This document shows positions 8,363-15,173 of a DNA stretch of 32,918 bases, piece after piece (position 1 is the first letter of the stretch; each line of letters opens with the position of its first letter). The translations under genes were made by a program, and so were the position numbers. Source of the stretch: Gammaproteobacteria bacterium (lineage in GTDB: Bacteria > Pseudomonadota > Gammaproteobacteria > Steroidobacterales > Steroidobacteraceae); NCBI GenBank assembly GCA_030040235.1, contig JASHUC010000101.1, forward strand, positions 1 through 32,918, in the 5' to 3' direction. The notes under the pieces are model-generated. The model was given only the letters and a program-made list of their open reading frames with translations, was not told the origin of the DNA and did no database searches.

Positions 8363-9235
8363 ATGCTGGAGCTCTATTACTACGAAAATTCCATCTGCGC
8401 CGAGCGCGTGCTCATGACGCTGCAGGAGAAGGGCATTGGCGACTGGATCCCGCACCATCTCCTGTTATTCAAGGGAGAGCACTTCACGCCGGAATATCTA
8501 AAACTCAATCCAAAGGGTGTCGTGCCCACGCTCGTGCACGACGGACGGGTGATCCGGGAGTCGGCCATCATTTGCGATTATCTCGACGACTTGTCCGTGG
8601 AACATGCCCTCAAACCGGCTGGTCCGGCGGACCGGGCGCGAATGCGCGAGTGGGTCAAGGACGGTGACGATTATGTGTTTGAGGCCGTTGGCTCGTTCAG
8701 TTTTGCCTCAGTCTTCCGCGCCCGCATGCTTGCGATGTCGCCGCAGCAGCGGGCCGAGCATTGGCGCAAGCAGAAGGTGCTCGACCGCGCCCTGCGGCAG
8801 ATCTCCTGCACGGAACAAGGGCTCGAGTCTCCTTATGTCGTCCGTGCCATCGCTACGTGGGACCGGACGTGGAGCTACATCGAGGAGGCGCTCGCAGACG
8901 GGCGAATCTGGCTGATGGGCGAGCAGTTCACACTGGCCGAGATTTGCTATGCGCCCTTCATGGCACGTGTCGAGGGCCTTCGGCTCTTGGACATCTGGCT
9001 TCGCGATCGTCCGTTGAGCCGGGCATGGTGGAGGCGTTTGAGAGAGCGGCCGAGCTTCGCGGCGGCTGATGTCGGCCCGTCGGCCGCAGAGCGCGAAGTA
9101 TATGCGCGCGAAGGGGCGGGCATCGCCGATGGCGTCGCCGATCGGCTCGAGCAGATCCGGGCGGGGCGCGCAATGGAGCTCGCGCTGTCGTCCTTCTTCG
9201 GCGAACGTCACCTCGCTCCAGGGGACCGGACCTGA
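8363..9235 (+). CDS. Glutathione S-transferase family protein (GST-2)
   Basis: A 290-residue GST, a clear paralogue of GST-1. It has the same MLELYYYENSICAERVLMTL opening, NPKGVVPTLVHDGRVIRESA as the glutathione site, and a helical C-terminal domain with GEQFTLAEICYAPFMARVEG (the N-capping/hydrophobic staple region). It is preceded by a good ribosome site, AAGGAG, seven bases before the ATG, and lies 17 bases after GST-1. An extended C-terminal tail of about 40 residues (ADGVADRLEQIRAGR...) is unlike GST-1. The pair probably act on related substrates or on successive stereoisomers, as the Lig etherases do; this is inference. Confidence 0.88.
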   Translation: MLELYYYENSICAERVLMTLQEKGIGDWIPHHLLLFKGEHFTPEYLKLNPKGVVPTLVHDGRVIRESAIICDYLDDLSVEHALKPAGPADRARMREWVKDGDDYVFEAVGSFSFASVFRARMLAMSPQQRAEHWRKQKVLDRALRQISCTEQGLESPYVVRAIATWDRTWSYIEEALADGRIWLMGEQFTLAEICYAPFMARVEGLRLLDIWLRDRPLSRAWWRRLRERPSFAAADVGPSAAEREVYAREGAGIADGVADRLEQIRAGRAMELALSSFFGERHLAPGDRT

Positions 9236-9285
9236 TTCGGAACATCGGGGGCGAAGTTCCGAGTCGCAGGCTTAACCGACGCGAG

Positions 9286-9924
9286 CTACCAACGCAGCAG
9301 CCATCGACCGCTCAGCGCGCCCAACGTGGCTGCGGCTGCGATACCGAGCGTATACCAGGTGGCGACGAACGCAGCCGCCTGCTCCGGGCAGTGAAGTCCA
9401 TAGAAGGTTGCCGCGAGCGCGCCGGAGGCGAGGCCCGCCATAGCACCAGTGTACGTGAGCCGGGTTGGCGCCAGGCCGCGCAGTGCGATGACGAGTGCTG
9501 CGTAGATCGGTAGCGCCAAAAGCAGAATGAGCGGTGAGCAGACCTTCCACGTCTTACCCAACCAAAGAGCGAGGCGCGTCGCGGGCGCTGCGAAGAGTAT
9601 CTCGCCCGCTCCGAGTGCCAGCATTGCAAGTATGATCAGCGCGAGGGCGAGGGGTGCGGCCTTGAGGTGCGTACCGGGTGCGGCGAGGCGCTTCACGGTA
9701 ACTGCGGCCGCGACGGTTAGCAGCCCCGTGTAGCCGGCCTTCATCCAAAACCACGGCTGCCGCGCGGCCTCCACGAGGGATTGGCAGTGCAGTCCGAGCA
9801 CGACCAGCGCGAGACTTGCAACACCGCCCGCGGCGAGCGCCGCGAGGAGCTTGCGGGTTGCCGCTCCAGGCGGTCTCGCCTGAGTATCGCGCGACAGGAG
9901 CTCTATGAGGTCAGCCGTTCTCAT
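9286..9924 (-). CDS. nrsF: NrsF (DUF1109) anti-sigma factor
   Basis: A 212-residue membrane protein with about six helices and the family's N-terminal MRTADLIELLSRD segment, which faces the cytoplasm and binds the sigma factor. The conserved end GLHCPEQAAAFVATWYTLGI (about 175-194) carries the Cys of the DUF1109/NrsF family; another Cys lies in GLHCQS near residue 47. In Caulobacter NrsF keeps SigF inactive until a stress signal. Its ATG lies within the end of sigma-1 (14-base overlap), the standard sigma/anti-sigma arrangement. The signal here is not known; the paired Cys residues are compatible with metal or redox sensing. Confidence 0.9.
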   Translation of the reverse strand: MRTADLIELLSRDTQARPPGAATRKLLAALAAGGVASLALVVLGLHCQSLVEAARQPWFWMKAGYTGLLTVAAAVTVKRLAAPGTHLKAAPLALALIILAMLALGAGEILFAAPATRLALWLGKTWKVCSPLILLLALPIYAALVIALRGLAPTRLTYTGAMAGLASGALAATFYGLHCPEQAAAFVATWYTLGIAAAATLGALSGRWLLRW

Positions 9925-10498
9925 CGTGCCAGGCTCTATTTAGCCATTTGAGAGTGCGATGAAGCATCACGCGTGCCGACACAGCCGTGACGCCCCGTCT
10001 CTGTGCTGCTTCTTCGATCGAAAGCCCCTGAAGTTTCACATCTTGTAACAGACTTCGCTGCCGGGGTGGAAGTTGCTCGAGGAGCCGTTCCAGATCGGTG
10101 CGCAGGGCGCCCTCCTCGGGATCGTCGGTGGCGAAGAGTGCGCCCGCGTCCTCGAGCGGAACGTGGGTCTGCCGGTACCTGCGGCGCAGATGATCGATGA
10201 GCTTGTAGCGGGCCAAGGCATAGGCCCAGGGCATGAAGGGGAGGGCGCGATCGTAGCTGTCACGCTTGAGGTGCACTGCCAGCAACGTCTCCTGGACTAG
10301 ATCTTCGACCTCGTGTGTGGCTGCTCCGAGGCGGCGAGCGAAGTAGCCGCGCAAATGGCGACTAAGCAGCACAAGCAGTTCCTTGTGTGCACTCGAATTG
10401 CCCTCGAGACCGCGGATCATCAGCGCCCGAAGACGCTCTTCGGTGTCGACTTTCGGCTCCACGGTGCTCGCCTCTGCGCGCACAGCCGCCTCGGGCAT
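9911..10498 (-). CDS. sigF: ECF RNA polymerase sigma factor, SigF-like (sigma-1)
   Basis: A 195-residue ECF sigma factor. Region 2 lies at about 45-100 (YFARRLG...EVEDLVQETLLAVHLKR and PFMPWAYALARYKLIDHLRR, the -10 reader), and region 4 at about 140-190 (LPPRQRSLLQ ... LSIEEAAQRRGVTAVSARV, the -35 reader). The ATG at 10498 is chosen for its ribosome site AGGGAG at a proper distance and for homology; an in-frame upstream extension to 10798 is not conserved. It overlaps nrsF by 14 bases. Its probable target promoters, TGTAACG-N16-CGWA, occur at 10682 and 13842. No such site faces this gene, so it may not control itself. Confidence 0.93.
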   Translation of the reverse strand: MPEAAVRAEASTVEPKVDTEERLRALMIRGLEGNSSAHKELLVLLSRHLRGYFARRLGAATHEVEDLVQETLLAVHLKRDSYDRALPFMPWAYALARYKLIDHLRRRYRQTHVPLEDAGALFATDDPEEGALRTDLERLLEQLPPRQRSLLQDVKLQGLSIEEAAQRRGVTAVSARVMLHRTLKWLNRAWHDENG

Positions 10499-10681
10499 CA
10501 CCTGATCTCCCTCTCGGGGCCGCGGAGCCCGACGCGTGCTTGGGGATGGATGCTCTCGCCTGGAACGAGCCGCGACATTGTAGGGCGAGCCGCCCTCATA
10601 CCACAAACCGCCGATCGAGCGCGTCGCAACGCCCACAGGCCTGCCGCCGACGCCGGCTCGGAAGAAAAACCGCTGCCACCT

Positions 10682-10708
10682 TGTAACGCTCGTGTTCATC
10701 GCGGCGAA
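10682..10708 (+). promoter_or_regulatory. SigF-like ECF promoter before the DoxX operon
   Basis: A -35 element TGTAACG (10682-10688), a 16-base spacer and a -10 element CGAA (10705-10708). This agrees with the GTAAC...CGAA promoter type I recall for SigF/NrsF systems in Caulobacter. The DoxX ATG at 10719 follows only 10 bases later, so the message would be nearly leaderless. Confidence 0.6.
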
Positions 10709-10718
10709 TTCGGACAGC

Positions 10719-11309
10719 ATGAAGAGCTTCCTCCAGCTTTGCACCCAGCCAGTCGGCCCTCTGCGTGAGGGCTGGTGGGCTCTCCCCCTACGTCTCATGG
10801 TCGGTTACGGCTTCATGGAGCACGGCTTCGCGAAGCTCGTGCGCGGCGTGAGTTCGTTCACCGACATCCTCCACGCACTGCATATGCCGGCCGCGCCACT
10901 GCTCGCTTGGGCAACCATCGCCACCGAGCTCATCGGCGGTTGCGCCGTGCTGCTGGGCGCGCTCGTGCCGCTCTTCAGCGTCCCGATGGCGGTCGTGCTC
11001 GTCGTAGCGATCTTCACGGTTCACCTTCCAAACGGATTCAGTTCCATAAAGCTCGAGGCCGTGACCCACGCCGGCGCCCACTTCGGGCAACCTGGCTACG
11101 AAACGGACTTGCTCTATCTCGCATGTTTAGCTGCGCTCGTGCTGGGCGGAAGCGGTCCGTTCGCGCTGGATGCGCTTGTTCTGCGCTGGGGAGCGCGAGA
11201 TCGGATCTCGGCAAGAGAGCGCCGTCATCCGACCGCGGCCGCGGCTGAGTCGCCTTCATTCCGTCCCGGAACGGTCATGCCTTGCCACGAACGATCAGAA
11301 GGGAGATGA
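10719..11309 (+). CDS. DoxX family membrane protein
   Basis: A 196-residue protein whose core (about 25-150) is the four-helix DoxX domain: LRLMVGYGFMEHGFAKLVRG, ATIATELIGGCAVLLGALVP and THAGAHFGQPGYETDLLYLACLAAL are typical blocks. DoxX-like proteins sit in the inner membrane and are linked to redox and detoxification, often beside ECF sigma or metal-stress genes. I start at the ATG at 10719; an in-frame GTG at 10692 would lie inside the promoter. The C-terminal 40 residues are hydrophilic and Arg-rich. The stop overlaps the region of the next start, so the two genes are probably cotranscribed. Confidence 0.87.
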   Translation: MKSFLQLCTQPVGPLREGWWALPLRLMVGYGFMEHGFAKLVRGVSSFTDILHALHMPAAPLLAWATIATELIGGCAVLLGALVPLFSVPMAVVLVVAIFTVHLPNGFSSIKLEAVTHAGAHFGQPGYETDLLYLACLAALVLGGSGPFALDALVLRWGARDRISARERRHPTAAAAESPSFRPGTVMPCHERSEGR

Positions 11310-11311
11310 CG

Positions 11312-12397
11312 ATGTTGCGATACTCACGTCGATCCATCGCCGCGCGCGCAGCCGGGATTCTGGCCGTCACGCTGCTTGCAGGTACGCTCGCCGTTGCAGG
11401 CGAGGAGGGCGACGAGTCCCACCGGAGCCCACTCGTGCTCACGAGCACCAATGACCCGGCGAGCAATCAGGTCTTGGTCTTTGAGCTGACGACGGTCGGG
11501 ACACCGGCCCTGTCCCTCGTGCAGACGCTGCCGACGCGCGGCCGTGGCGGTGCAGCTGGAAACGCCGGGATTCTCCAGATGCGCGACGATTTTGGCGCCG
11601 TGGCCAACTTCGGATCGAACACGGTCAGCGAACTCGTCAGGGATGGCGACTCCATCTCTGTCAGAGACGTCATCAGCTTGGCACCCGGGTGCCTCAAGCC
11701 CGACTCGGTGGCCCTCAAGGACGGGCAGCTGTTCGTCGCGGGCGCAACGTGCATCGAAAGTCATGCGTGGCCCTCGGGTAGCCTCGACGGATCGGTCGAT
11801 CACCTCACTGATCCCTCGGCCGCCCAAGTCGCAGTCGGCGATACGTGGGGTGCCGTCACGATGACCTCCGGCTCCGTCCTTCAACTGGGGCTCACGCGTT
11901 CGGCCGCACTCAATGGCGTCGCCACCGCCGTGACGCTGCCCAGCTCAGCCAATAACACCCCGCTCGGCGCCGCCTTCTGGGGCGATGTCCTCGGATTCAC
12001 CCCCGCCCACAGCCCCGACAGCTTCGCGATTGTCGACGCGCAGCGAAGCGTCTACCCGGTCGTAGGTCCGACGCCGCCATATCCGACCAACGCGCCCTGT
12101 TGGGTGGCGAAGGGGCCGGGAAACATCTGGTACACGGGCAACAGTCCCGGCCAGGCGATCTCGATCTTCTTCAGCGACGGAAAGGGGGGAGCGTTCTACA
12201 AATCCATCTCCCTGCCGGGCGTCGCCACGGACATCACCGTCTCCGCCGACGGCAAGTGGCTCGCGGTCATCTATACGGCGAACGGTAGCGGCTACGTGTC
12301 AGTGTTCGCGATCGATGCCTACGGCGGTCTCTCGCTCGAAGCCACTTCGGATACTGTCGGCGTTGCCGCCTTCAATGGGGTCGCGATCAGCCAATAG
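11312..12397 (+). CDS. Secreted beta-propeller-like protein
   Basis: A 361-residue protein with a clear signal peptide (basic start, hydrophobic core ILAVTLLAGTLAVAG, cleavage near AVAG-EE). The mature part is made of repeats of the kind V-x-F-x(3)G-G...V...ISADGKWLAVIYTANGSGYVSVF, which fits a lactonase-like or YVTN-type beta-propeller. No catalytic residues can be named, so this may be a binding or scaffolding protein. The start at 11312 is set by AGGGAG seven bases upstream; an ATG two codons earlier is too close to that site. Its overlap-level closeness to the DoxX gene suggests shared SigF control. Confidence 0.7.
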   Translation: MLRYSRRSIAARAAGILAVTLLAGTLAVAGEEGDESHRSPLVLTSTNDPASNQVLVFELTTVGTPALSLVQTLPTRGRGGAAGNAGILQMRDDFGAVANFGSNTVSELVRDGDSISVRDVISLAPGCLKPDSVALKDGQLFVAGATCIESHAWPSGSLDGSVDHLTDPSAAQVAVGDTWGAVTMTSGSVLQLGLTRSAALNGVATAVTLPSSANNTPLGAAFWGDVLGFTPAHSPDSFAIVDAQRSVYPVVGPTPPYPTNAPCWVAKGPGNIWYTGNSPGQAISIFFSDGKGGAFYKSISLPGVATDITVSADGKWLAVIYTANGSGYVSVFAIDAYGGLSLEATSDTVGVAAFNGVAISQ

Positions 12398-12404
12398 CAC
12401 CGCT

Positions 12405-12526
12405 CGCTTGGGAGCAAGTGTACGGCGGGCGACGATCAGGCAGCTGCGGTCAGCCTGCGCGCGATGGGCGCGGGGGTTGTGACCGGGCGTCGTGTGCCAG
12501 AGGCTCGATGAGTCGGTGGTTTTCAA
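12405..12526 (-). pseudogene. Remnant of an nrsF (DUF1109) gene
   Basis: Just after the sigma-2 core, the minus strand reads TTG-AAA-ACC-ACC-GAC in one frame (an M-K-T-T-D-like NrsF opening) and then RLIEPLAHDARSQPP in the sigma frame, matching the pattern of the intact NrsF (MRTADLIELLSRDTQARPP). The next sensible residues (ARRLTAAA) again need another frame and are followed by a stop. The membrane helices are gone. This fits a frameshifted, truncated anti-sigma gene whose first part has become the tail of sigma-2. Confidence 0.45.
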
Positions 12527-13082
12527 CGCCAACAGCCTGACTCAACCATTTGAGGCTGCGATGGAGCGTAACGCGGGCGGACCCCGCGGTAACGCCCCGC
12601 TTCCGCGCCGCCTCTTCGACCGACAATCCCTCAAGCTTCACATCCTCGATCAATGTGCGCTGATTAGCCGGTAGGCGTTCGAGGAGCCTTCTGACATCGC
12701 TGCGCACCGCGCTCTCCTCGGTATTCTCGAGCGCAAACGGCTCTTCGGTGTCTTCGAGCGGTACGTGGGGCGAACGACCGCGGCGGAAGTGATCCACCAA
12801 CTTGTAGCGCGCAACGGCGTAGGCCCATGGGGTGAAGGGCAGCTGCCGATCATAGGTGTCACGCTTCAAATGCACCGCGAGAAGCGTCTCTTGCACGAGA
12901 TCTTCAATCTCCGCACCACCGATCCGCCGTGCGAAGTAACCGCGCAAGTCACGGCTAAGCTCCCCGAGAAGCTCACGATACGCGCGGCAGTCTCCGTCCA
13001 GGCCACGAATCATCAGCAGGCGGAAGCGCTGTTCGGCCTGTTCTCGCTTTTGCGACGCGCACGCCTCTGCCGCCACGTTCAT
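12450..13082 (-). CDS. ECF RNA polymerase sigma factor (sigma-2), orphan
   Basis: A 210-residue ECF sigma factor closely similar to sigma-1 in region 2 (GGAEIEDLVQETLLAVHLKR, PFTPWAYAVARYKLVDHFRR) and region 4 (LPANQRTLIEDVKLEGLSVEEAA ... TAGSARVTLHRSLKWL, split here). It differs at the end: after KWLSQAVGVE the frame runs on through HRLIEPLAHDARSQPP, which resembles the start of NrsF proteins, and no full nrsF follows. The ATG at 13082 touches the AGGGAG ribosome site; the GTG at 13076 is better spaced and may be the real start. It lies seven bases behind TetR3 on the same strand, so it is probably expressed from the TetR3 promoter. Confidence 0.9.
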   Translation of the reverse strand: MNVAAEACASQKREQAEQRFRLLMIRGLDGDCRAYRELLGELSRDLRGYFARRIGGAEIEDLVQETLLAVHLKRDTYDRQLPFTPWAYAVARYKLVDHFRRGRSPHVPLEDTEEPFALENTEESAVRSDVRRLLERLPANQRTLIEDVKLEGLSVEEAARKRGVTAGSARVTLHRSLKWLSQAVGVENHRLIEPLAHDARSQPPRPSRAG

Positions 13083-13089
13083 CTCCCTG

Positions 13090-13674
13090 TCAGGCCTTCA
13101 CAAACTCGGTCGCCGAGCGCACCACCCCCTCGAGAAGGGCTCGTTCAGGGCGCGTGCGCGCCAGAACCCGGATACCGAGCATCACCCCAAGGAGAAGCCT
13201 CGCGAGATCGTCGGCCGATTGGGCTCGCGTCACCGAACCATCCGCCTGTCCGCGCAGAGCGCACTCGCGGAACAAGCGTTCAAGCCGTCGAAACACTGCC
13301 GCGACCATCGCCTTGAACTCCGGGTCGTGGGGAGCGGTGTCGAGCCCGGCGTTGACGATCAGGCAGCCCTTTCTGTCACGATCGGCGCACGACCCTTCGG
13401 CGAGCGCGAAAAAGAAAGCCTGAAGCGCCTCGAATGCCGAGCCCTGGCCCGCCAACCGCTCGCCGCACCAATCGAGGGCATCCGTCGCGTACTTCTGCAG
13501 AACTTGTCGATAGAGGGCGCGCTTGTCTCCGTAGGCGTTATACAGACTCGCCGTCTGCAGACCCATGCGATCCGCCAGCTCGCGAATCGAGGTCGCATCG
13601 AACCCACGCGTCCAAAAGAGCTCCGTAGCGGCGTTCAAGACCGCAGTCTCCTCGAATTCACGTGGACGCCCCAT
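13090..13674 (-). CDS. TetR/AcrR family regulator (TetR3)
   Basis: A 194-residue TetR-family repressor. MGRPREFEETAVL opens it, the helix-turn-helix is at about 12-55 (FWTRGFDATSIRELA ... TASLYNAYGDKRALY), and the ligand domain carries RKGCLIVNAGLDTAPHDPEF (about 101-120), the same signature as TetR2. The Cys in this block lies where related regulators bind or sense electrophiles, though that is inference. A promoter with an overlapping palindrome lies 46 bases upstream. It is followed after seven bases by sigma-2, so it probably sets the level of that sigma factor. Confidence 0.92.
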   Translation of the reverse strand: MGRPREFEETAVLNAATELFWTRGFDATSIRELADRMGLQTASLYNAYGDKRALYRQVLQKYATDALDWCGERLAGQGSAFEALQAFFFALAEGSCADRDRKGCLIVNAGLDTAPHDPEFKAMVAAVFRRLERLFRECALRGQADGSVTRAQSADDLARLLLGVMLGIRVLARTRPERALLEGVVRSATEFVKA

Positions 13675-13719
13675 GTCGCTCCCGAGGTCTCGAGACGCTT
13701 GGCGGACTACCAGGTTCCA

Positions 13720-13747
13720 ATTCTAGAGCGTACGTTCTAAAATGCAA
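13720..13747 (-). promoter_or_regulatory. Promoter and operator of the TetR3-sigma-2 operon
   Basis: On the minus strand, -35 TTGCAT (13742-13747) and -10 TAGAAT (13720-13725) are separated by 16 bases. The spacer and -10 are covered by TAGAGCGTACGTTCTA (13724-13739), a 16-bp palindrome with one mismatched pair. The right half-site CGTTCTA is the same as in front of TetR2. A repressor bound here would block the promoter directly. Confidence 0.6.
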
Positions 13748-13841
13748 GCGCGGCCTTGGAGGGCGCTGTGGCGCTGCCTGATCGGTCCGCGATCGGCGGC
13801 CGCTCTGTCGATTGAGCTCGGAAGCGATTTATGCACGTCGC

Positions 13842-13868
13842 TGTAACGTTCCGGCGAGCCGCAACGTA
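13842..13868 (+). promoter_or_regulatory. SigF-like ECF promoter before the His/Met-rich protein operon
   Basis: TGTAACG (13842-13848), a 16-base spacer and CGTA (13865-13868). The -35 and spacer length are identical to the element at 10682, and the -10 differs by one base. The start codon at 13920 is 51 bases downstream of the -10, leaving room for a normal leader with the GAGGAG ribosome site. Confidence 0.6.
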
Positions 13869-13919
13869 CTACGGTCACAAGGCACACCCGGTGTCTTTCA
13901 AACCTGAGGAGTCTCAGCC

Positions 13920-14237
13920 GTGTTCAAATTCGTGTCGACCCTCGCGACCGTTCTTGCCGTCTCCGTCGCAGCCCCGGTTTTCGCACAAGACTCGTCCTCG
14001 ACGTCGTCTGATCACGCCGCGATGCAGCACAACGACTCCATGCATCATGAGAGCTCGATGACTCATGGTGGAAAGGGTCACGACAGCATGGCGCATACCG
14101 CAAAGTCCTCGATGACCCATGGCTCGATGCATCACGACGCGACCACACGTGGCGACTCATCCGCTGGCGGCATGAAGCACGAGCATGGGACGACCCACGA
14201 CAGCATGACCCATGACCCGAAGGCCTCGGGGCCCTGA
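13920..14237 (+). CDS. Small secreted His/Met-rich protein, probably metal-binding
   Basis: A 105-residue protein with a signal peptide (MFKFVSTLATVLAVSVA..APVFAQ, cleavage after A-Q or F-A) and a low-complexity mature part of about 83 residues with 14 His and 8 Met in motifs such as SMHHES, SMTHG, DSMTHD. Such composition is typical of periplasmic proteins that bind copper, nickel or other soft metals. The GTG start is well supported by GAGGAG. It is the first gene after the SigF-like promoter and precedes the cytochrome b and molybdopterin oxidoreductase genes. The protein is too repetitive to assign to a family with certainty; it resembles the short 'pentapeptide MXKDX' type only loosely. 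Confidence 0.75.
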   Translation: MFKFVSTLATVLAVSVAAPVFAQDSSSTSSDHAAMQHNDSMHHESSMTHGGKGHDSMAHTAKSSMTHGSMHHDATTRGDSSAGGMKHEHGTTHDSMTHDPKASGP

Positions 14238-14288
14238 CACGCCCAAAGCATCCGCGGCTACGGTGAGGACTGACTCGGAGCACGGGAA

Positions 14289-15173
14289 ATGATGGCCCAG
14301 AGGGTGATCCGAACGTTCTTTCTTACCGATGATCGCGCGGGCCGCAAGCTCTTGGTCTATCGGCATACAGCGGCGGTTCGGGTTCTGCACTGGGTGAACT
14401 TCGTCACCCTGACCGTCATGCTGATGAGTGGGCTGCAGATCTTCAACGCCCACCCCGCGCTTTACTGGGGAGCAACCTCGCAGTTCTCCCATCCCGTTCT
14501 AGGCATGCACGCGGTGCAAGACGAGCAGGGCGACACGAAGGGCGTAACCACGCTCGGAGCGCATAGCTTCGTGACAACTGGACTTTTCGGCTGGTCAAGG
14601 GACGAAAATGGCAGCTACACGGAGCGCGGATTTCCGCGGTGGGCGACGCTTCCGAGCGACACGTGGCTTGCGATGGGCCGTCTGTGGCACCTCTTCTTTG
14701 CCTGGATCCTGGTTGCCAACGGTTTCATGTATCTGCTCCTCGGTCTGATTTCCGGGCACCTGCGGCGGGATCTGTGGCTGACAGGCACCGACTTGCGGCA
14801 CCTCGGCCGCACGTTCCTCGATCATCTGCGCTTGCGATTTCCGAAGGGCGAGGAGGCACGCCGCTACAACGGACTGCAGAAGCTCGCCTATCTGTTCATC
14901 ATCTTCATCGTCGGCCCGCTGGTCGTCCTCACCGGCCTCACGATGTCGCCGACGATCAATGCGGGCTTCCCCTGGCTCCTGGGGCTGTTCGACGGCCGCC
15001 AGAGCGCACGCACGATCCATTTCATCTGCGCAATGACGCTGCTTGGCTTTTTCATCGTGCACATCGTGATGGTGATTCTCTCGGGCACCTGGAACAACGT
15101 GCGCTCGATGATCACCGGCCGCTATGCAATCGAGATAACGCCCTCGACCGCTGCGGAGTCGCATCATGAGTAA
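14289..15173 (+). CDS. Cytochrome b561-type membrane subunit
   Basis: A 294-residue di-heme-type integral membrane protein of the prokaryotic cytochrome b561/thiosulfate-reductase cytochrome b group. Haem-ligand candidates are H26 and H34 (YRHTAAVRVLHWVNFVT), the His in GRLWHLFFAWILVANG, and those in RTIHFICAMTLLGFFIVHIV. About four to five hydrophobic helices are visible. It most likely passes electrons from the quinone pool to the periplasmic molybdopterin protein encoded next, whose start overlaps its end by eight bases (ATGAGTAA). It plays the part of MsrQ/YedZ in MsrPQ-like systems but is of another family. Confidence 0.88.
   Translation: MMAQRVIRTFFLTDDRAGRKLLVYRHTAAVRVLHWVNFVTLTVMLMSGLQIFNAHPALYWGATSQFSHPVLGMHAVQDEQGDTKGVTTLGAHSFVTTGLFGWSRDENGSYTERGFPRWATLPSDTWLAMGRLWHLFFAWILVANGFMYLLLGLISGHLRRDLWLTGTDLRHLGRTFLDHLRLRFPKGEEARRYNGLQKLAYLFIIFIVGPLVVLTGLTMSPTINAGFPWLLGLFDGRQSARTIHFICAMTLLGFFIVHIVMVILSGTWNNVRSMITGRYAIEITPSTAAESHHE

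Noticed and set aside
10499..10798. N-terminal extension of sigma-1
   Set aside because: The sequence before the ATG at 10498 is Arg/Pro/Ser-rich and unlike sigma factors, while a good ribosome site stands directly before 10498. The extension would also cover the DoxX promoter.
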